Assembly (NCBI GenBank): GCA_949130485.1
Contig: OX422189.1
Location: forward strand, 6,029,920 to 6,093,919
DNA: 64,000 nucleotides
Origin: Agelas oroides
Taxonomy: Eukaryota > Porifera > Demospongiae > Agelasida > Agelasidae
Direction: 5' to 3'
Shown: positions 8,688 to 21,413 of the stretch, piece by piece
How positions within the stretch are numbered: position 1 is the first letter of the stretch
Layout: each line of letters opens with the position of its first letter
Position numbers and translations under genes: made by a program
The notes under the pieces: generated by a model
The model's input: only the letters and a program-made list of their open reading frames with translations
The model's database searches: none
What the model was told of the DNA's origin: nothing

Positions 8688-10230
8688 GGCAAGTGATAGA
8701 TTGTGAAGAAAAATGAAGTGTTGCAGCAGCGCCTGCAAGATAAACCCCGACAGGTAGACGCGCATACGTGTCGGCATTGACATTCCCACACACAAAAGTC
8801 GGTGGTTGTGAAAAAGATGTAGGGATGGGACTTTGGCAATATGTTGACCTTTGCTTTCATCCATTATCCCTACCTTGTTTGCATACTTTTTGGCATGCCA
8901 TCCCTACATCTTTTTACGTTTTTTAAGTCTTTGTTATAAATTATACAGTTTTTGCTTAAGTATTGCATATATTGCGCGTCCGCGCCATCCCTACATAGAG
9001 AGTCTACCGACTATCTGATATCAGGGTGCCTTACATTAAGTCATTCAAAAGGCACTGTGGTGCAAGTTGTTGATTCACCCAAACTCTTTCCCACATTCCA
9101 TTTGTACAACATGAGCAGTTGAAGGGATCAGAGGTCACACCTGGGAGCCAATAAAACCAAGGACTGTATGAGTAAAAAAAAAAGATTTACATTGATAACC
9201 AGACCAGAAGCTCTCTTTTAAAGGCATGAACATCTCTGTTGTTCAACTGAATACTCTGCATGTAATTGGCAACAGAAAGTACAGAATAAAGGACTCAATT
9301 TGCAGTTGGGTTGCGTCACTTCCAGTGTATGCACAAGTTGCTCCCTTGTGCAGCTCTTGACTGTTGCAGCACATGAAACTCCTCAGGCTGAAGCATGCAT
9401 ACCAGACTGGCAATGTCTGGCATTCATTATTTATTACATGTTTGTTTAGCCCTTTAAGATGCTGCACATAATTGAACCTATGAATATTCCACGTTACAAG
9501 TCAACCCAAGCCATTGCTACCACAGAACAAACATGACACCACTAATCATATTCTTCAGGACCAATGAACGGAATGTTGCCTAGGGGTGCCAACAGAGCTA
9601 GCTAAATTCAACCTATTAATATGCATGAGGGGAGAGATTGCCTGACTTCCAGCCTTGCATTACATGCCTTTAATGAGATTCATTGATCTCAATTCGGACA
9701 TTAACAACATTCACGAGTATCCAGTGAGGGATAATGAAATTCATAGCCCTGTTCTGTTTGGGTTTGAGTCCATGAAAGGCTTAGGGCACACTCATAATTT
9801 ACCATTCCTTTCACCCAAAGTCAAGCTGCCAATGTTTTAACAGAAGGTCAATAATGAGGCTCATGAGAGTCAACATACTCTAACCCTCCCATTGGACAGC
9901 TGACTGAACCCAGGGTTGTTCATGGGTAATGCTGAGGTCTAGTTAAAGCCAACTCATTAATATTCATGCGATGGACAGAAACACTTTAGAGCTCTGTCCG
10001 GCTTTAATTAGATTCATAGGCTCAATTAGGGTAGGGAGATTCGGGTTAATGAGGGTTAAGGCAAACCAGGGTTAGGGCTAGGGCTAGACTTAGGGTCTTA
10101 AACCCTGAATTTTTTTTCACTTGAGACTAGTTTAGCCTATACATGCCTTTAACGCAACCGTATCTCCATTTCTGTCCAAGCTCTGACTCCAAACTGAACC
10201 CAGCTCCACTTCCAACCATACTCGTGACCT
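8688..10230. other. Intergenic region unique to copy A side
   Basis: No gene recognised. It contains the hairpin MITE at 8816-8910, an 85-bp segment at 8938-9022 found inverted at 44966-45051, and degenerate TTAGGG-like words at 10070-10100 (GGGTTAGGGCTAGGGCTAG). The equivalent of copy B would lie in the N gap. Confidence 0.5.
8816..8910. mobile_element. GATGTAGGGATGG hairpin MITE, copy 2
   Basis: A 95-bp copy with both ends intact (GATGTAGGGATGG and CCATCCCTACATC). Confidence 0.8.
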
Positions 10231-11571
10231 GCCATACTGTCATACTGTCACACTGTCATACTGTCATACTGTCACACTGTCAAACTGTCAGGACAGTGTG
10301 ATGGTGTGACGGTAGGACAGTGTGATGGTGTGACAGTAGGACAGTATCTACTGTCACACCATCACACTGTCCTACTTTCACACTGTCATACTGTCACACT
10401 GTCAAACTGTGACACTGTTACACTGTCCTACTGTCACACTGTCCTACTGTCACACTGTCATACTGTCACACTGTCAAACTGTGACACTGTCACACCATCA
10501 CACTGTCTTACTGTCACACCATCACACTGTCCTACTGTCACACCATCACCCTGTCTACTGTCACACCATCACACTGTTCCACTGTCACACCATCACACTG
10601 TCCTACTGTCACACTGTCCTACTGTCACACCATCACACTGTCCTACTGTTACACTGTCATACTATCACACTGTCAAACTGTGACACTGTCACACCATCAC
10701 ACTGTCCTACTATCACACCATCACACTGCCTACTGTCACACCATCACACTGTCCTACTGTCACACTGTCATACTGTCACACTGTCAAACTGTGACACTGT
10801 CACACCATCACACTGTCCTACTGTCACACTGTCATACTCTTCTACTGTCACACTGTCCTACTGTCACACCATCACACTGTCCTACTGTCAACCATCACAC
10901 TGTCCTACTGTCACACTGTCAAACTGTGACACTGTCACACCATCATACTGTCTACTGTCACACTCATGACTTTCATACTCTCCTACCGTCACACTGTCCT
11001 ACTGTCACACCATCACACTGTCCTACTGTTACACTGTCACACTGTCCTACTGTCACACTGTCACACTGTCCATCACACTAGCTGTCCTACTGTCAACCAT
11101 CACACTGTCCTACTGTCACACCATCACACTGTCCTACTGTCAACCATCACACTGTCCTACTGTCACACTGTCAAACTGTGACACTGTCACACCATCACAC
11201 TGTCCTACTGTCACACTCATGACTTTCATACTCTCCTACTGTCACACTGTCCTACTGTCACACCATCACACTGTCCTACTGTCAACCATCACACTGTCCT
11301 ACTGTCACACCATCACATAGCCTCGTACCCAGGCCGTTTTTTTTTATTTTTCGAGCGGCCTGGGTACGAGGCTAACCATCACACTGTCCATCACACTAGC
11401 TGTCCTACTGTCAACCATCACACTGTCCTACTGTCAAACTGTCATACTGTCAAACTGTCACACTGTCACACCATCACACTGTCCTACTGTCACACTGTCA
11501 TACTGTCACACTGTCACACCATCACACTGTCCTACTGTCACACTGTCATACTGTCACACTGTCATATGTGC
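10231..11571 (+). repeat. CACTGTCCTACTGTCACAC minisatellite array
   Basis: About 1.3 kb of ACTGTC-based units 8-25 bp long (CACTGTCCTACTGTCACAC, CCATCACACTGTC). The stretch 10288-10345 is in the opposite orientation, so the array has a head-to-head junction near 10346. A 57-bp foldback element is inserted at 11318-11374. Long His/Thr/Ser-rich frames here are a by-product of the repeat. Confidence 0.95.
11318..11374. mobile_element. Foldback MITE with exact 9-bp target duplication
   Basis: TAGCCTCGTACCCAGGCC and its reverse complement flank a short T-rich loop. ACCATCACA is present at both 11309-11317 and 11375-11383. Because it sits inside the minisatellite, the pre-insertion sequence is obvious and confirms a 9-bp duplication. 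Confidence 0.9.
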
Positions 11572-11577
11572 ACAAAT

Positions 11578-11738
11578 TATTTCCTATGCTTCATGCTGAT
11601 ATGCTACTTGCATTAGTGCAACCTTTGTTCCTTGTTAGGGTTAGCCGTCAATTTGCGTGAATTTGATATATCTGCGCTAATTCGGCAATGCAAGGCCTCG
11701 TGAGAATTGGATGGTGCGTTCATTGCACAGACTAACGG
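11578..11738 (+). repeat. Single unit of ~200-bp satellite 2
   Basis: TTGCATTAGTGCAACC, GTTAGGGTTAGCCGTCAA, CTGCGCTAATTCGGCA and GTGCGTTCATTGCAC follow the consensus of the 39167-42146 array. The unit is cut at 11738 by the LTR fragment. Confidence 0.85.
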
Positions 11739-12175
11739 TGTAACAAGAACTCGTATGTCATAGTTATGTCATCATTTATGTTATGTAACAGTTGATGGGT
11801 GTCATGTGATCAGATCTGCTTGTGGAATTAAAATGAGCAGTCTGTGAGCATAAAGCTTCTCTCGTTACATGGTTGGCAGCGGTGGGATCAGTCCCAATGC
11901 CGACACTACTATACGATAAAAGAAGACGCTGAAAACAAAAGAGGTGGCAAAATAGACTTACCGGGACGCCTAGTGTTGGAGATCAGCACGGATACAATCC
12001 ACGTGCCCAGAGTAAAATGGCGACGGGTAACTACACGTTACCGCAACCACAAGAATTGGAGATACACGATCTACAAGCCGCCAAGAAATGGAAAAAATTC
12101 ATACGAGCTTGGGAGCTATTCACTAGCGACGGAGCTAAACGAGAAGTCGGAAACAATCCAGGTGGCGACATTACG
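11739..12175 (+). mobile_element. LTR retrotransposon 5' fragment
   Basis: A 131-bp LTR runs from TGTAAC at 11739 to GTTACA at 11869. Directly after it, TGGTTGGCAGCGGTGGGAT is a typical primer-binding and leader start. An ATG at 12017 opens a Gag-like N-terminus (MATGNYTLPQPQELEIHDLQ) of about 53 codons before 192-bp satellite sequence replaces it near 12176. No protease, polymerase or 3' LTR is seen. Probably Ty3/gypsy-type, truncated by satellite growth or a deletion. Confidence 0.7.
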
Positions 12176-15100
12176 GCGATGGTGCAGGAGGAACAATTTG
12201 CAAACTCGTACCGCTTTGTGCGTTGATTGCACAAACGGAGGGTTTGCGTTTTTGGCCTCCTCATTCCCACAGCTTCTTGTTCATATGTAGTTTGCACTAT
12301 TGTTCCGTGATAGGGTTTGCAGGGAATTTACGCGAATTTCCATTGCCGATACTATGCGGCGGTGGTGCAGGAGGAACGATTTTTAAGCTCGTACCACTTT
12401 GTGCGTTGATTGCAAAAACGGAGGGTTTGCGTTTTTGGCCTCCCCATTCCCACAGCTTCTTGCTCATATGTAGTTTGCATTAGTGCAACTATTGTTCCGG
12501 GATAGGGTTTGCCGAGAATTTGCGCGAATTTCCATTGCCTATTCTATGCGGCGATGGTGCAGGAGGAACAATTTGTAAGCTCGTACCGCTATGTGCGTTG
12601 ATTGCACAAACGGAGGGTTTGCGTTTTTGAGCTCCCCATTCCCACAGCTTCTTGCTCATATGTAGTTTGCATTAGTGCAACTATTGTTCCGTGGTAGGGT
12701 TTGAAGGGAATTTACGCGAATTTCCATTGCCGATACTATGCGGCGATGGTGCAGGAGGAACAATTTGCAAGCTCGTACCACTTTGTACGTTGATTGTACA
12801 AACGGAGGGTTTGCGTTTTTGGCATTCCCACTCCCACAGCATCTTGCTCATATGTAGTTTGCATTAGTGCAACTATTGTTCCGTGGTAGAGTTTGCAGGG
12901 AACGGACGCGAATTTCCATTGCCTATTCTATGCGGCGATGGTGCAGGAGGAACAATTTGCAAGCTGTTTCCGCTTTGTGTATTGATTGCACAAACGGAGG
13001 GTTTTAGTTTTTGGCCTCCCCATTCCCACAGCTTCATGGTCATATGCAGTTTGCATTAGTGCAACTATTGTTCCGTGGTAGGGTTTGCAGTGAATTTACG
13101 CGAATTTCCATTGCCGATACTTTGCGGCGATGGAGCATGAGGAACAATTTGCAAGCTCGTACCACTTTGTACGTTGGTTGCACAAACGGAGGGTTTGCGT
13201 TTTTGGCCTCCCCATTCCCACAGCTTCTTGCTCATATGCAGTTTACATTAGTGCAACTATTGTTCCGTGGTAGGGTTTGCATGGAATTTACGCGAATTTC
13301 CATTGCCTATTCTATGCGGCGATGGTGCAGGATGAACAATTTGCAAGCGCGTACCGCTTTGTGCGTTGATTGCACAAACGGAGGGTTTGCGTTTTTAGCC
13401 TCCCCATTCCCACAGCTTGTTGCTCATATGTAGTTTGCAGTAGTGCAACTATTGTTCCGTGGTAGGATTTGCAGGGAATTTACGCGAATTTCCATTGCCG
13501 ATACTATGCGGCGATGGTGCAGGATGAACAATTTGCAAGCTCGTACCGCTTTGTGCGTTGATTGCACAAACGGAGGGTTTGCGTTTTTGGCCTCACCATT
13601 CCCACAGCTTCTTGCTCATATGTAGTTTGCATTAGTGCAGCTATTGTTACGTGGTAGGATTTGCAGGGAATTTACGCGAATTTCCATTGCCTTTTCTATG
13701 CGGCGGTGGTGCAGGAGGAACAATTTGCAAGCTCGTACCGCTTTGTGCGTTGATTGCACAAACGGAGGTTTTTTTTTTCGTTTTTGGCCTCCCCATTCCC
13801 ACAGCTTGTTGCTCATATGTAGTTTGCAGTAGTGCAACTATTGTTCCGAGGTAGGATTTGCAGAGAATTTACGCGAATTTCCAATGCCGATACTATGCAG
13901 CGATGGTGCAGGATGAACAATTTGCAAGCTCGTACCGCTTTGTGCGTTGATTGCACAAACGGAGGGTTTGCGTTTTTGGCCTCCCCATTCCCACAGCTTG
14001 TTGCTCATATGTAGTTTGCAGTAGTGCAGCTATTGTTCCGGGGTCGGATTTGCGGGGAATTTACGCGAATTTCCATTGCCGATACTATGCGGCGATGGTG
14101 CAGGATGAACAATTTGCAAGCTCGTACCGCTTTGTGCGTTGATTGCACAAACGGAGGGTTTTCGTTTTTGGCCTCCCCATTCCCACAGCTTCTTGCTCAT
14201 ATGTAGTTTGCGTTAGAGGAACTATTGTTCAGGGGTAGGATTTGCAGGGAATTTACGCGAATTTCCATTGCCGATACTATGCGCGATGGTGCAAGATGAA
14301 CAATTTGCAAGCTCGTACCGCTTTGTGCGTTGATTCCACAAACGGAGGGTTTTTTCGTTTTTGGCCTCCCCATTCCCACAGCTTCTTGCTCATATGTAGT
14401 TTGCATTAGTGCAACTATTGTTACGGTGTAGGATTTGCAGGGAATTTACGCGAATTTCCATTGCCTTTTCTATGCGGCGATGGTGCAGGAGGAACAATTT
14501 GCAAGCTCGTACCGCTTTGTGCGTTGATTGCACAAACGGAGGGTTTGCGTTTTTGGCGTACCCATTCCATCAGCTTCTTGCTCATATGTAGTTTGCATTA
14601 GTGCAACTATTGATCCGGGGTAGGATTTGCAGGGAATTTACGCGAATTTCCATTGCCTTTCCTATGCGGCGATGGTGCAGGAGGAACAATTTGCAAGCTC
14701 GTACCGCTTTGTGCGTTGATTGCACAAACGGAGAGTTTGCGTTTTTGGCCTCCCCATTCCCACAGTTTCTTGCTCATATGTAGTTTGCATTAGTGGAACT
14801 GTTGTTCCGTGGTAGGATTTGCAGGGAATTTACGCGAATTTCCATTGCCTTTTCTATGCGGCGATGGTGCAGGAGAAACAATTTGCAAGCTCGTACCGCT
14901 TTGTGCGTTGATTTCACAAACGGAGGGTTTTAGTTCTTGGCCTCCTCATTCCCACAGCTTCATGGTCATATGCAGTTTGCATTAGTGGAACTATTGTTCC
15001 GTGGTAGTGTTTGCTGTAAATTTACGCGAATTTCCATTGCCGATACTTTGCAGCGATGGAGAATGAGGAACAATTTGCAAGCTCGTACCACTTTGTGCGT

Positions 15101-16446
15101 TGATTGCACAAACGGAGGGTTTGCGTTTTTGGCCTCCCCATTCCCACAGCTTCTTGCTCATATGTAGTTTGCATTAGTGCAACTATTGTTCCGTGGTAGG
15201 ATTTGCAGGGAATTTACGCGAATTTCCATTGCCTTTTCTATGCGGCGATGGTGCAGGATGAACAATTTGCAAGCTCGTACCGCTTTGTGGGTTGATTGCA
15301 CAAACGGAGGGTTTCGTTTTTGGCCTCCCCATTCCCACAGCTTCTTGCTCATATGTAGTTTGCATTAGTGCAACTATTGTTCCGTGGGAGGATTTGCAGG
15401 GAATTTACGCGAATTTCCATTGCCTTTTCTATGCGGCGATGGTGCAGGATGAACAATTTGCAAGCTCGTACCGCTTTGTGGGTTGATTGCACAAACGGAG
15501 GGTTTCGTTTTTGGCCTCCCCATTCCCACAGCTTCTTGCTCATTTGTAGTTTGCATTAGTGCAACTGTTGTTCCGTGGTAGGATTTGCAGGGAATTTACG
15601 CGAATTTCCATTGCCTTTTCTATGCGGCGATGGTGCAGGAGGAACAATTTGCAAGCTCGTACCGCTTTGTGCGTTGATTGCACAAACGGAGGGTTTGCGT
15701 TTATGGCTTCCCCATTCCCACAGCTTCTTGCTCATATGTAGTTTGCATTAGTGGAACTATTAATCCGTGGTAGGATTTGTAGGGAATTTACGCGAATTTC
15801 CATTGCCTTTTCAATGAGGCGATGATGCAGGAGGATCAATTTGCAAGCTCGTACCGCTTTGTGCGTTGATTGCACAAACGGAGGGTTTCCGTTTTTGGCC
15901 TCCCCATTCCCACAGCTTCTTGCTCATATGTAGTTTGCATTAGTGCAACTATTGTTCCGTGGTAGGATTTGCAGGGAATTTACGCGAATTTCCATTGCCT
16001 TTTCAATGAGGCGATGGTGCAGGAGGAACAATTTGCAAGCTCGTACCGCTTTGTGCGTTGATTGCACAAACGGAGGGTTTTCGTTTTTGGCCTCCCCATT
16101 CCCACAGCTTCTTGCTCATATGTAGTTTGCATTAGTGCAACTCTTGTTCCGTGGTAGGATTTGCAGGGAATTTACGAGTATTTCCATTGCCTTTTCTATG
16201 CGGCGATGGTGCAGGAGGAACAATTTGCAAGCTCGTACCGCTTTGTGCGTTGATTGCACAAACGGAGGGTTTGTGTTTATGGCTTCCCCATTCCCACAGC
16301 TTCTTGCTCATATGTAGTTTGCATTAGTGCAACTATTGTTCCGTGGGAGGATTTGCAGGGAATTTACGCGAATTTCCATTGCCTTTTCTATGCGGCGATG
16401 GTGCAGGAGGATCAATTTGCAAGCTCGTACTGCTTTGTGCGTTGAT

Positions 16447-16599
16447 TGCACTAATGCAAACTACATATGATCAAGAAGCTGTGGGAATGGGGAGTCCAAA
16501 AACGCAAACCCTCCGGTTGTGCAATCAAACGGAGGGTTTGCGGTTTTGGACTCCCAAATCCCACAGCTTCTTGCTCATATGTAGTTTTCGTTAGTGCAA
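16447..16599. repeat. Inverted satellite segment (hairpin)
   Basis: A reversed piece of the monomer (16447-16515) faces a forward piece (16530-16599), giving arms of about 70 bp. The same structure recurs at 17672-17824. Confidence 0.85.
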
Positions 16600-17671
16600 C
16601 TATTGTTCCGTGGTAGGAATTGCAGGGAATTTACGCGAATTTCCATTGCCTTTTCTATGCTGCGATGGTGCAGGAGAAACAATTTGCAAGCTCGTACCGC
16701 TTTGTGCGTTGATTGCACAAACGGAGGGTTTTAGTTCTTGGCCTCCTCATTCCCACAGCTTCATGGTCATATGCAGTTTGCATTAGTGGAACTATTGTTC
16801 CGTGGTAGTGTTTGCTGTGAATTTACGCGAATTTCCATTGCCGATACTTTGCAGCGATGGAGAATGAGGAACAATTTGCAAGCTCGTACCACTTTGTGCG
16901 TTGATTGCACAAACGGAGGGTTTGCGTTTTTGGCCTCCCCATTTCCACAGCTTCTTGCTCATATGTAGTTTGCATTAGTGCAACTAATGTTCCGTGGTAG
17001 GATTTGCAGGGAATTTACGCGAATTTCCATTGCGATAATATGCCGCGATGGTGCAGGATGAACAATTTGCAAGTTCGTACTGCTTTGTGCGTTGATTGCA
17101 CAAACGGAGAGTTTTCGTTTTTGGCCTCCCCATTCCCACAGCTTCTTTCCGAAATGTAGTTTGCATTAGTGCAACAATTGTTCCGTGGGAGGATTTGCAG
17201 GGAATTTACGCGAATTTCCATTGCTTTTTCTATGCGGCGATGGTGAAGGAGGAACAATTTGTCATCTCGTACCGCTATGTGCGTTGATTGCACAAACGGA
17301 GGTTTTGCGTTTTTGGCCTCCCCATTCACACAGCTTCTTGCTCATATGTAGTTTGCATTAGTGCAACTATTGTTCCGTGGTAGGATTTGCAGGGAATTTA
17401 CGCGAATTTCCATTGCCGATTCTATGCGGCGATGGTGCAGGATGAACAATTTGCAAGCTCGTACCGCTTTGTGCGTTGATTGCACAAACTGAGGGTTTTC
17501 GTTTTTGGCCTCCCCATTCCCACAGCTTCTTGCTCATATGTAGTTTGCATTAGTGCAACTCTTGTTCCGTGGTAGGATTTGCAGGGAATTTACAAGTATT
17601 TCCATTGCCTTTTCTATGCGGCGATGGTGCAGGAGGATCAATTTGCAAGCTCGTACCGCTTTGTGCGTTGA

Positions 17672-17824
17672 TTGCACTAATGCAAACTTCATATGAGCAA
17701 GAAGCTGTGGGAATGGGGAGTCCAAAAACGCAAACCCTCCGTTTGTGCAATCAAACGGAGGGTTTGCGGTTTTGGACTCCCAAATCCCACAGCTTCTTGC
17801 TCATATGTAGTTTTCGTTAGTGCA
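17672..17824. repeat. Second copy of inverted satellite segment
   Basis: Matches 16447-16599 with few changes, 1225 bp downstream, marking the higher-order repeat period. Confidence 0.85.
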
Positions 17825-20800
17825 ACTATTGTTCCGTGGTAGGAATTGCAGGGAATTTACGCGAATTTCCATTGCCTTTTCTATGCTGCGATGGTGCAGG
17901 AGAAACAATTTGCAAGCTCGTACCGCTTTGTGCGTTGATTGCACAAACGGAGGGTTTTAGTTCTTGGCCTCCTCATTCCCACAGCTTCATGGTCATATGC
18001 AGTTTGCATTAGTGGAACTATTGTTCCGTGGTAGTGTTTGCTGTGAATTTACGCGAATTTCCATTGCCGATACTTTGCAGCGATGGAGAATGAGGAACAA
18101 TTTGCAAGCTCGTACCACTTTGTGCGTTGATTGCACAAACGGAGGGTTTGCGTTTTTGGCCTCCCCATTCCCACAGCTTCTTGCTCATATGTAGTTTGCA
18201 TTAGTGCAATTATTGTTCCGTGGTAGGATTTGCAGGGAATTTACGCGAATTTCCATTGCCGATAATATGCGGCGATGGTGCAGGATGAACAATTTGCAAG
18301 TTCGTACCGCTTTGTGCGTTGATTGCACAAACGGAGAGTTTTCGTTTTTGGCCTCCCCATTCCCACAGCTTCTTTCCGAAATGCAGTTTGCATTAGTGCA
18401 ACAATTGTTCCGTGTGAGGATTTGCAGGGAATTTACGCGAATTTCCATTGCCTTTTCTATGCGGCGATGGTGAAGGAGGAACAATTTGTCATCTCGTACC
18501 GCTATGTGCGTTGATTGCACAAACGGAGGTTTTGCGTTTTTGGCCTCCCAAATCCCACAGCTTCTTGCTCATATGTAATTTTCGTTAGTGCAACTATTGT
18601 TTCGCGGTAGGAATTGCAGGGAATTTACGCGAATTTCCATTGCCTTTTCTATGCGGCGATGGTGAAGGAGGAACAATTTGTCATCTCGTACCGCTATGTG
18701 CGTTGATTGCACAAACGGAGGTTTTGCGTTTTTGGCCTCCCAAATCCCACAGCTTCTTGCTCATATGTAGTTTTCGTTAGTGCAACTATTGTTCCGTGGT
18801 AGGAATTGCAGGGAATTTACGCGAATTTCCATTGCCTTTTCTATGCGGCGATGGTGCAGGAGAAACAATTTGCAAGCTCGTACCGCTTTGTGCGTTGATT
18901 GCACAAACGGAGGGTTTTAGTTCTTGGCCTCCTCATTCCCACAGCTTCATGGTCATATGCAGTTTGCATTAGTGGAACTTTTGTTCCGTGGTAGTGTTTG
19001 CTGTGAATTTACGCGAATTTCCATTGCCGATACTTTGCAGTGATGGAGAGTGAGGAACAATTTGCAAGCTCGTACCACTTTGTGCGTTGATTGCACAAAC
19101 GGAGGGTTTGCGTTTTTGGCCTCCCCATTCCCACAGCTTCTTGCTCATATGTAGTTTGCATTAGTGCAACTATTGTTCCGTGGTAGGATTTGCAGGGAAT
19201 TTACGCGAATTTCCATTGCCGATAATATGCGGCGATGGTGCAGGATGAACAATTTGCAAGTTCGTACCGCTTTGTGCGTTGATTGCACAAACGGAGAGTT
19301 TTCGTTTTTGGCCTCCCCATTCCCACAGCTTCTTTCCGAAATGTAGTTTGCATTAGTGCAACAATTGTTCCGTGGGAGGATTTGCAGGGAATTTACGCGA
19401 ATTTCCATTGCCTTTTCTATGCGGCGATGGTGAAGGAGGAACAATTTGTCATCTGGTACCGCTATGTGCGTTGATTGCACAAACGGAGGTTTTGCGTTTT
19501 TGGCCTCCCCATTCACACAGCTTCTTGCTCATATGTAGTTTGCATTAGTGCAACTATTGTTCCGGGGTAGGATTTGCAGGGAATTTACGCGAATTTCCAT
19601 TGCCGATAATATGCGGCGATGGTGCAGGATGAACAATTTGCAAGCTCGTACCGCTTTGTGCGTTGATTGCACAAACGCAGGGTTTGCGTTTTTGGACTCC
19701 CCATTCCCCCAGCTTCTTGCTCATATGTAGTTTCCATTAGTGCAACTCTTGTTCCGTGGTAGGATTTGCAGGGAATTTACGCGAATTTCCTTTGCCTTTT
19801 CTATGCGGCGATGTTGCAGGAGGAACAATTTGGAAGCTCGTACCGCTTTGTGCGTTGATTGCACAAACGGAGGATTTGCGTTTTTGGCCTCCCTATTCCC
19901 ACAGCTTCTTGCTCATATGTAGTTTGCATTACTGAAACTGTTGTTCCGTGGTAGGATTTGCAGGGAATTTACGCGAATTTCCATTGCCTTTTCTATGCTG
20001 CGATGGTGCAGGAGGAACAATTTGCAAGCTCGTACCGCTTTGTGCGTGGATTGCACAAACGGAGGGTTTGCGTTTTTGGCCTCCCCATTCCCACAGCTTC
20101 TTGCTCATATGTAGTTTGCATTAGTGCAACTCTTGTTCCGTGGTAGGATTTGCAGGGAATTTACGCGAATTTCCATTGCCTTTTCTATGCTGCGATGGTT
20201 CAGGAGGAACAATTTGCAAGCTCGTACCGCTTTGTACGTGCATTGCACAAACGCAGGGTTTGCGTTTTTGGACTCCCCATTCCCACAGTTTCTTGCTCAT
20301 ATGTAGTTTGCATTAGTGCAACTCTTGTTCCGTGGTAGGATTTGCAGGGAATTTACGCGAATTTCCTTTGCCTTTTCTATGCGCGATGGTGCAGGAGGAA
20401 CAATTTGCAAGCTCGTACCGCTTTGTGCGTTGATTGCACACACGGAGGGTTTGCGTTTTTGGACTCCCCATTCCCACAGCTTCTTGCTCATATGTAGTTT
20501 GCATTAGTGCAACCATTGTTCCGGGGTAGGATTTGCAGGGAATTTACGCGAATTTCCATTGCCTTTTCAATGAGGCGATGGTGCAGGAGGAACAATTTGC
20601 AAGCTCGTACCGCTTTGTGCGTTGATTGCACAAACGGATGGTTTGCGTTTTTGGCCTCCGCATTCCCACAGCTTCTTGCTCATATGTAGTTTGCATTAGT
20701 GCAACTGTTGTTCCGTGTTAGGATTTGCAGGGAATTTACGAGAATTTCCATTGCCTTTTCTATGCGGCGATTGTGCAGGAGGAACAATTTGCAAGCTCGT

Positions 20801-21315
20801 ACCGCTTTGTGCGTTGATTGAACAAACGGAGGGTTTGCTTTTTTGGACACCCCATTCCCACAGCTTCTTGCTCATATGTAGTTTGCATTAGTGCAACTGT
20901 TGTTCCGTGTTAGGATTTGCAGGGAATTTACGAGAATTTCCATTGCCTTTTCTATGCGGCGATTGTGCAGGAGGAACAATTTGCAAGCTCGTACCGCTTT
21001 GTGCGTTGATTGAACAAACGGAGGGTTTGCTTTTTTGGACACCCCATTCCCACAGCTTCTTGCTCATATGTAGTTTGCATTAGTGCAACCATTGTTCCGT
21101 GGTAGGATTTGCAGGGAATTTACGCGAATTTCCATTGCGTTTTCTATGCGGCGATGGTTCAGGAGGAACAATTTGCAAGCTCGTACCGCTTTGTGCGTTG
21201 ATTGCACAAACGGAGGGTTTGCTTTTTTGGACTCTCCATTCCCACAGCTTCTTGCTCATATGTAGTTTGCATTAGTGCAACTATTGGTCCGTGGTAGGAT
21301 TTGCAGGGAATTTAC

Positions 21316-21413
21316 AATTTCCTCTAGGAATTAACTGCATGAGACCAGAAAATATTTATGACTGTTGATTATTCAGTGTAGGTGGAATACAATCCTCTGC
21401 TGTTTTGCAAATC
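21316..21413 (+). promoter_or_regulatory. Short 5' flank of the beta-helix gene
   Basis: Only 98 bp lie between the last satellite base and the start codon. AATATTTATGA near 21350 is a weak TATA-like word. Whether transcription starts here or in the satellite, or a 5' UTR exon is spliced to TTCAGTGTAG (21373-21382), cannot be decided. Confidence 0.3.

Larger units (their letters stand above)
12174..21315 (+). repeat. 192-bp satellite array 1 (~47 units)
   Basis: Tandem monomers of 192 bp, recognisable by TTGCATTAGTGCAAC, GGATTTGCAGGGAATTTACG, GGAACAATTTGCAAGCTCGT, GTGCGTTGATTGCAC and CCCCATTCCCACAGCTTCTT. Subtypes alternate (CCGATACT versus CCTTTTCT after CCATTG). A ~1.22-kb higher-order unit containing an inverted segment repeats at about 16.4-17.6 and 17.6-18.8 kb. 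The array stops 98 bp before the start codon of the beta-helix gene. Since 192 is divisible by 3, short frames recur in every unit on both strands; I regard these as non-coding. Confidence 0.97.

Noticed and set aside
10060-10110. Interstitial telomere
   Set aside because: Only a few degenerate TTAGGG-like words occur; no true array.
10306-11181. Long His/Thr/Ser-rich open frames
   Set aside because: They arise from the ACTGTC repeat, occur in overlapping frames and have no start or splice context.
21405-21413. Earlier start of the beta-helix gene at 21405
   Set aside because: That codon is TTG; the first ATG is at 21414 and gives a proper signal peptide.
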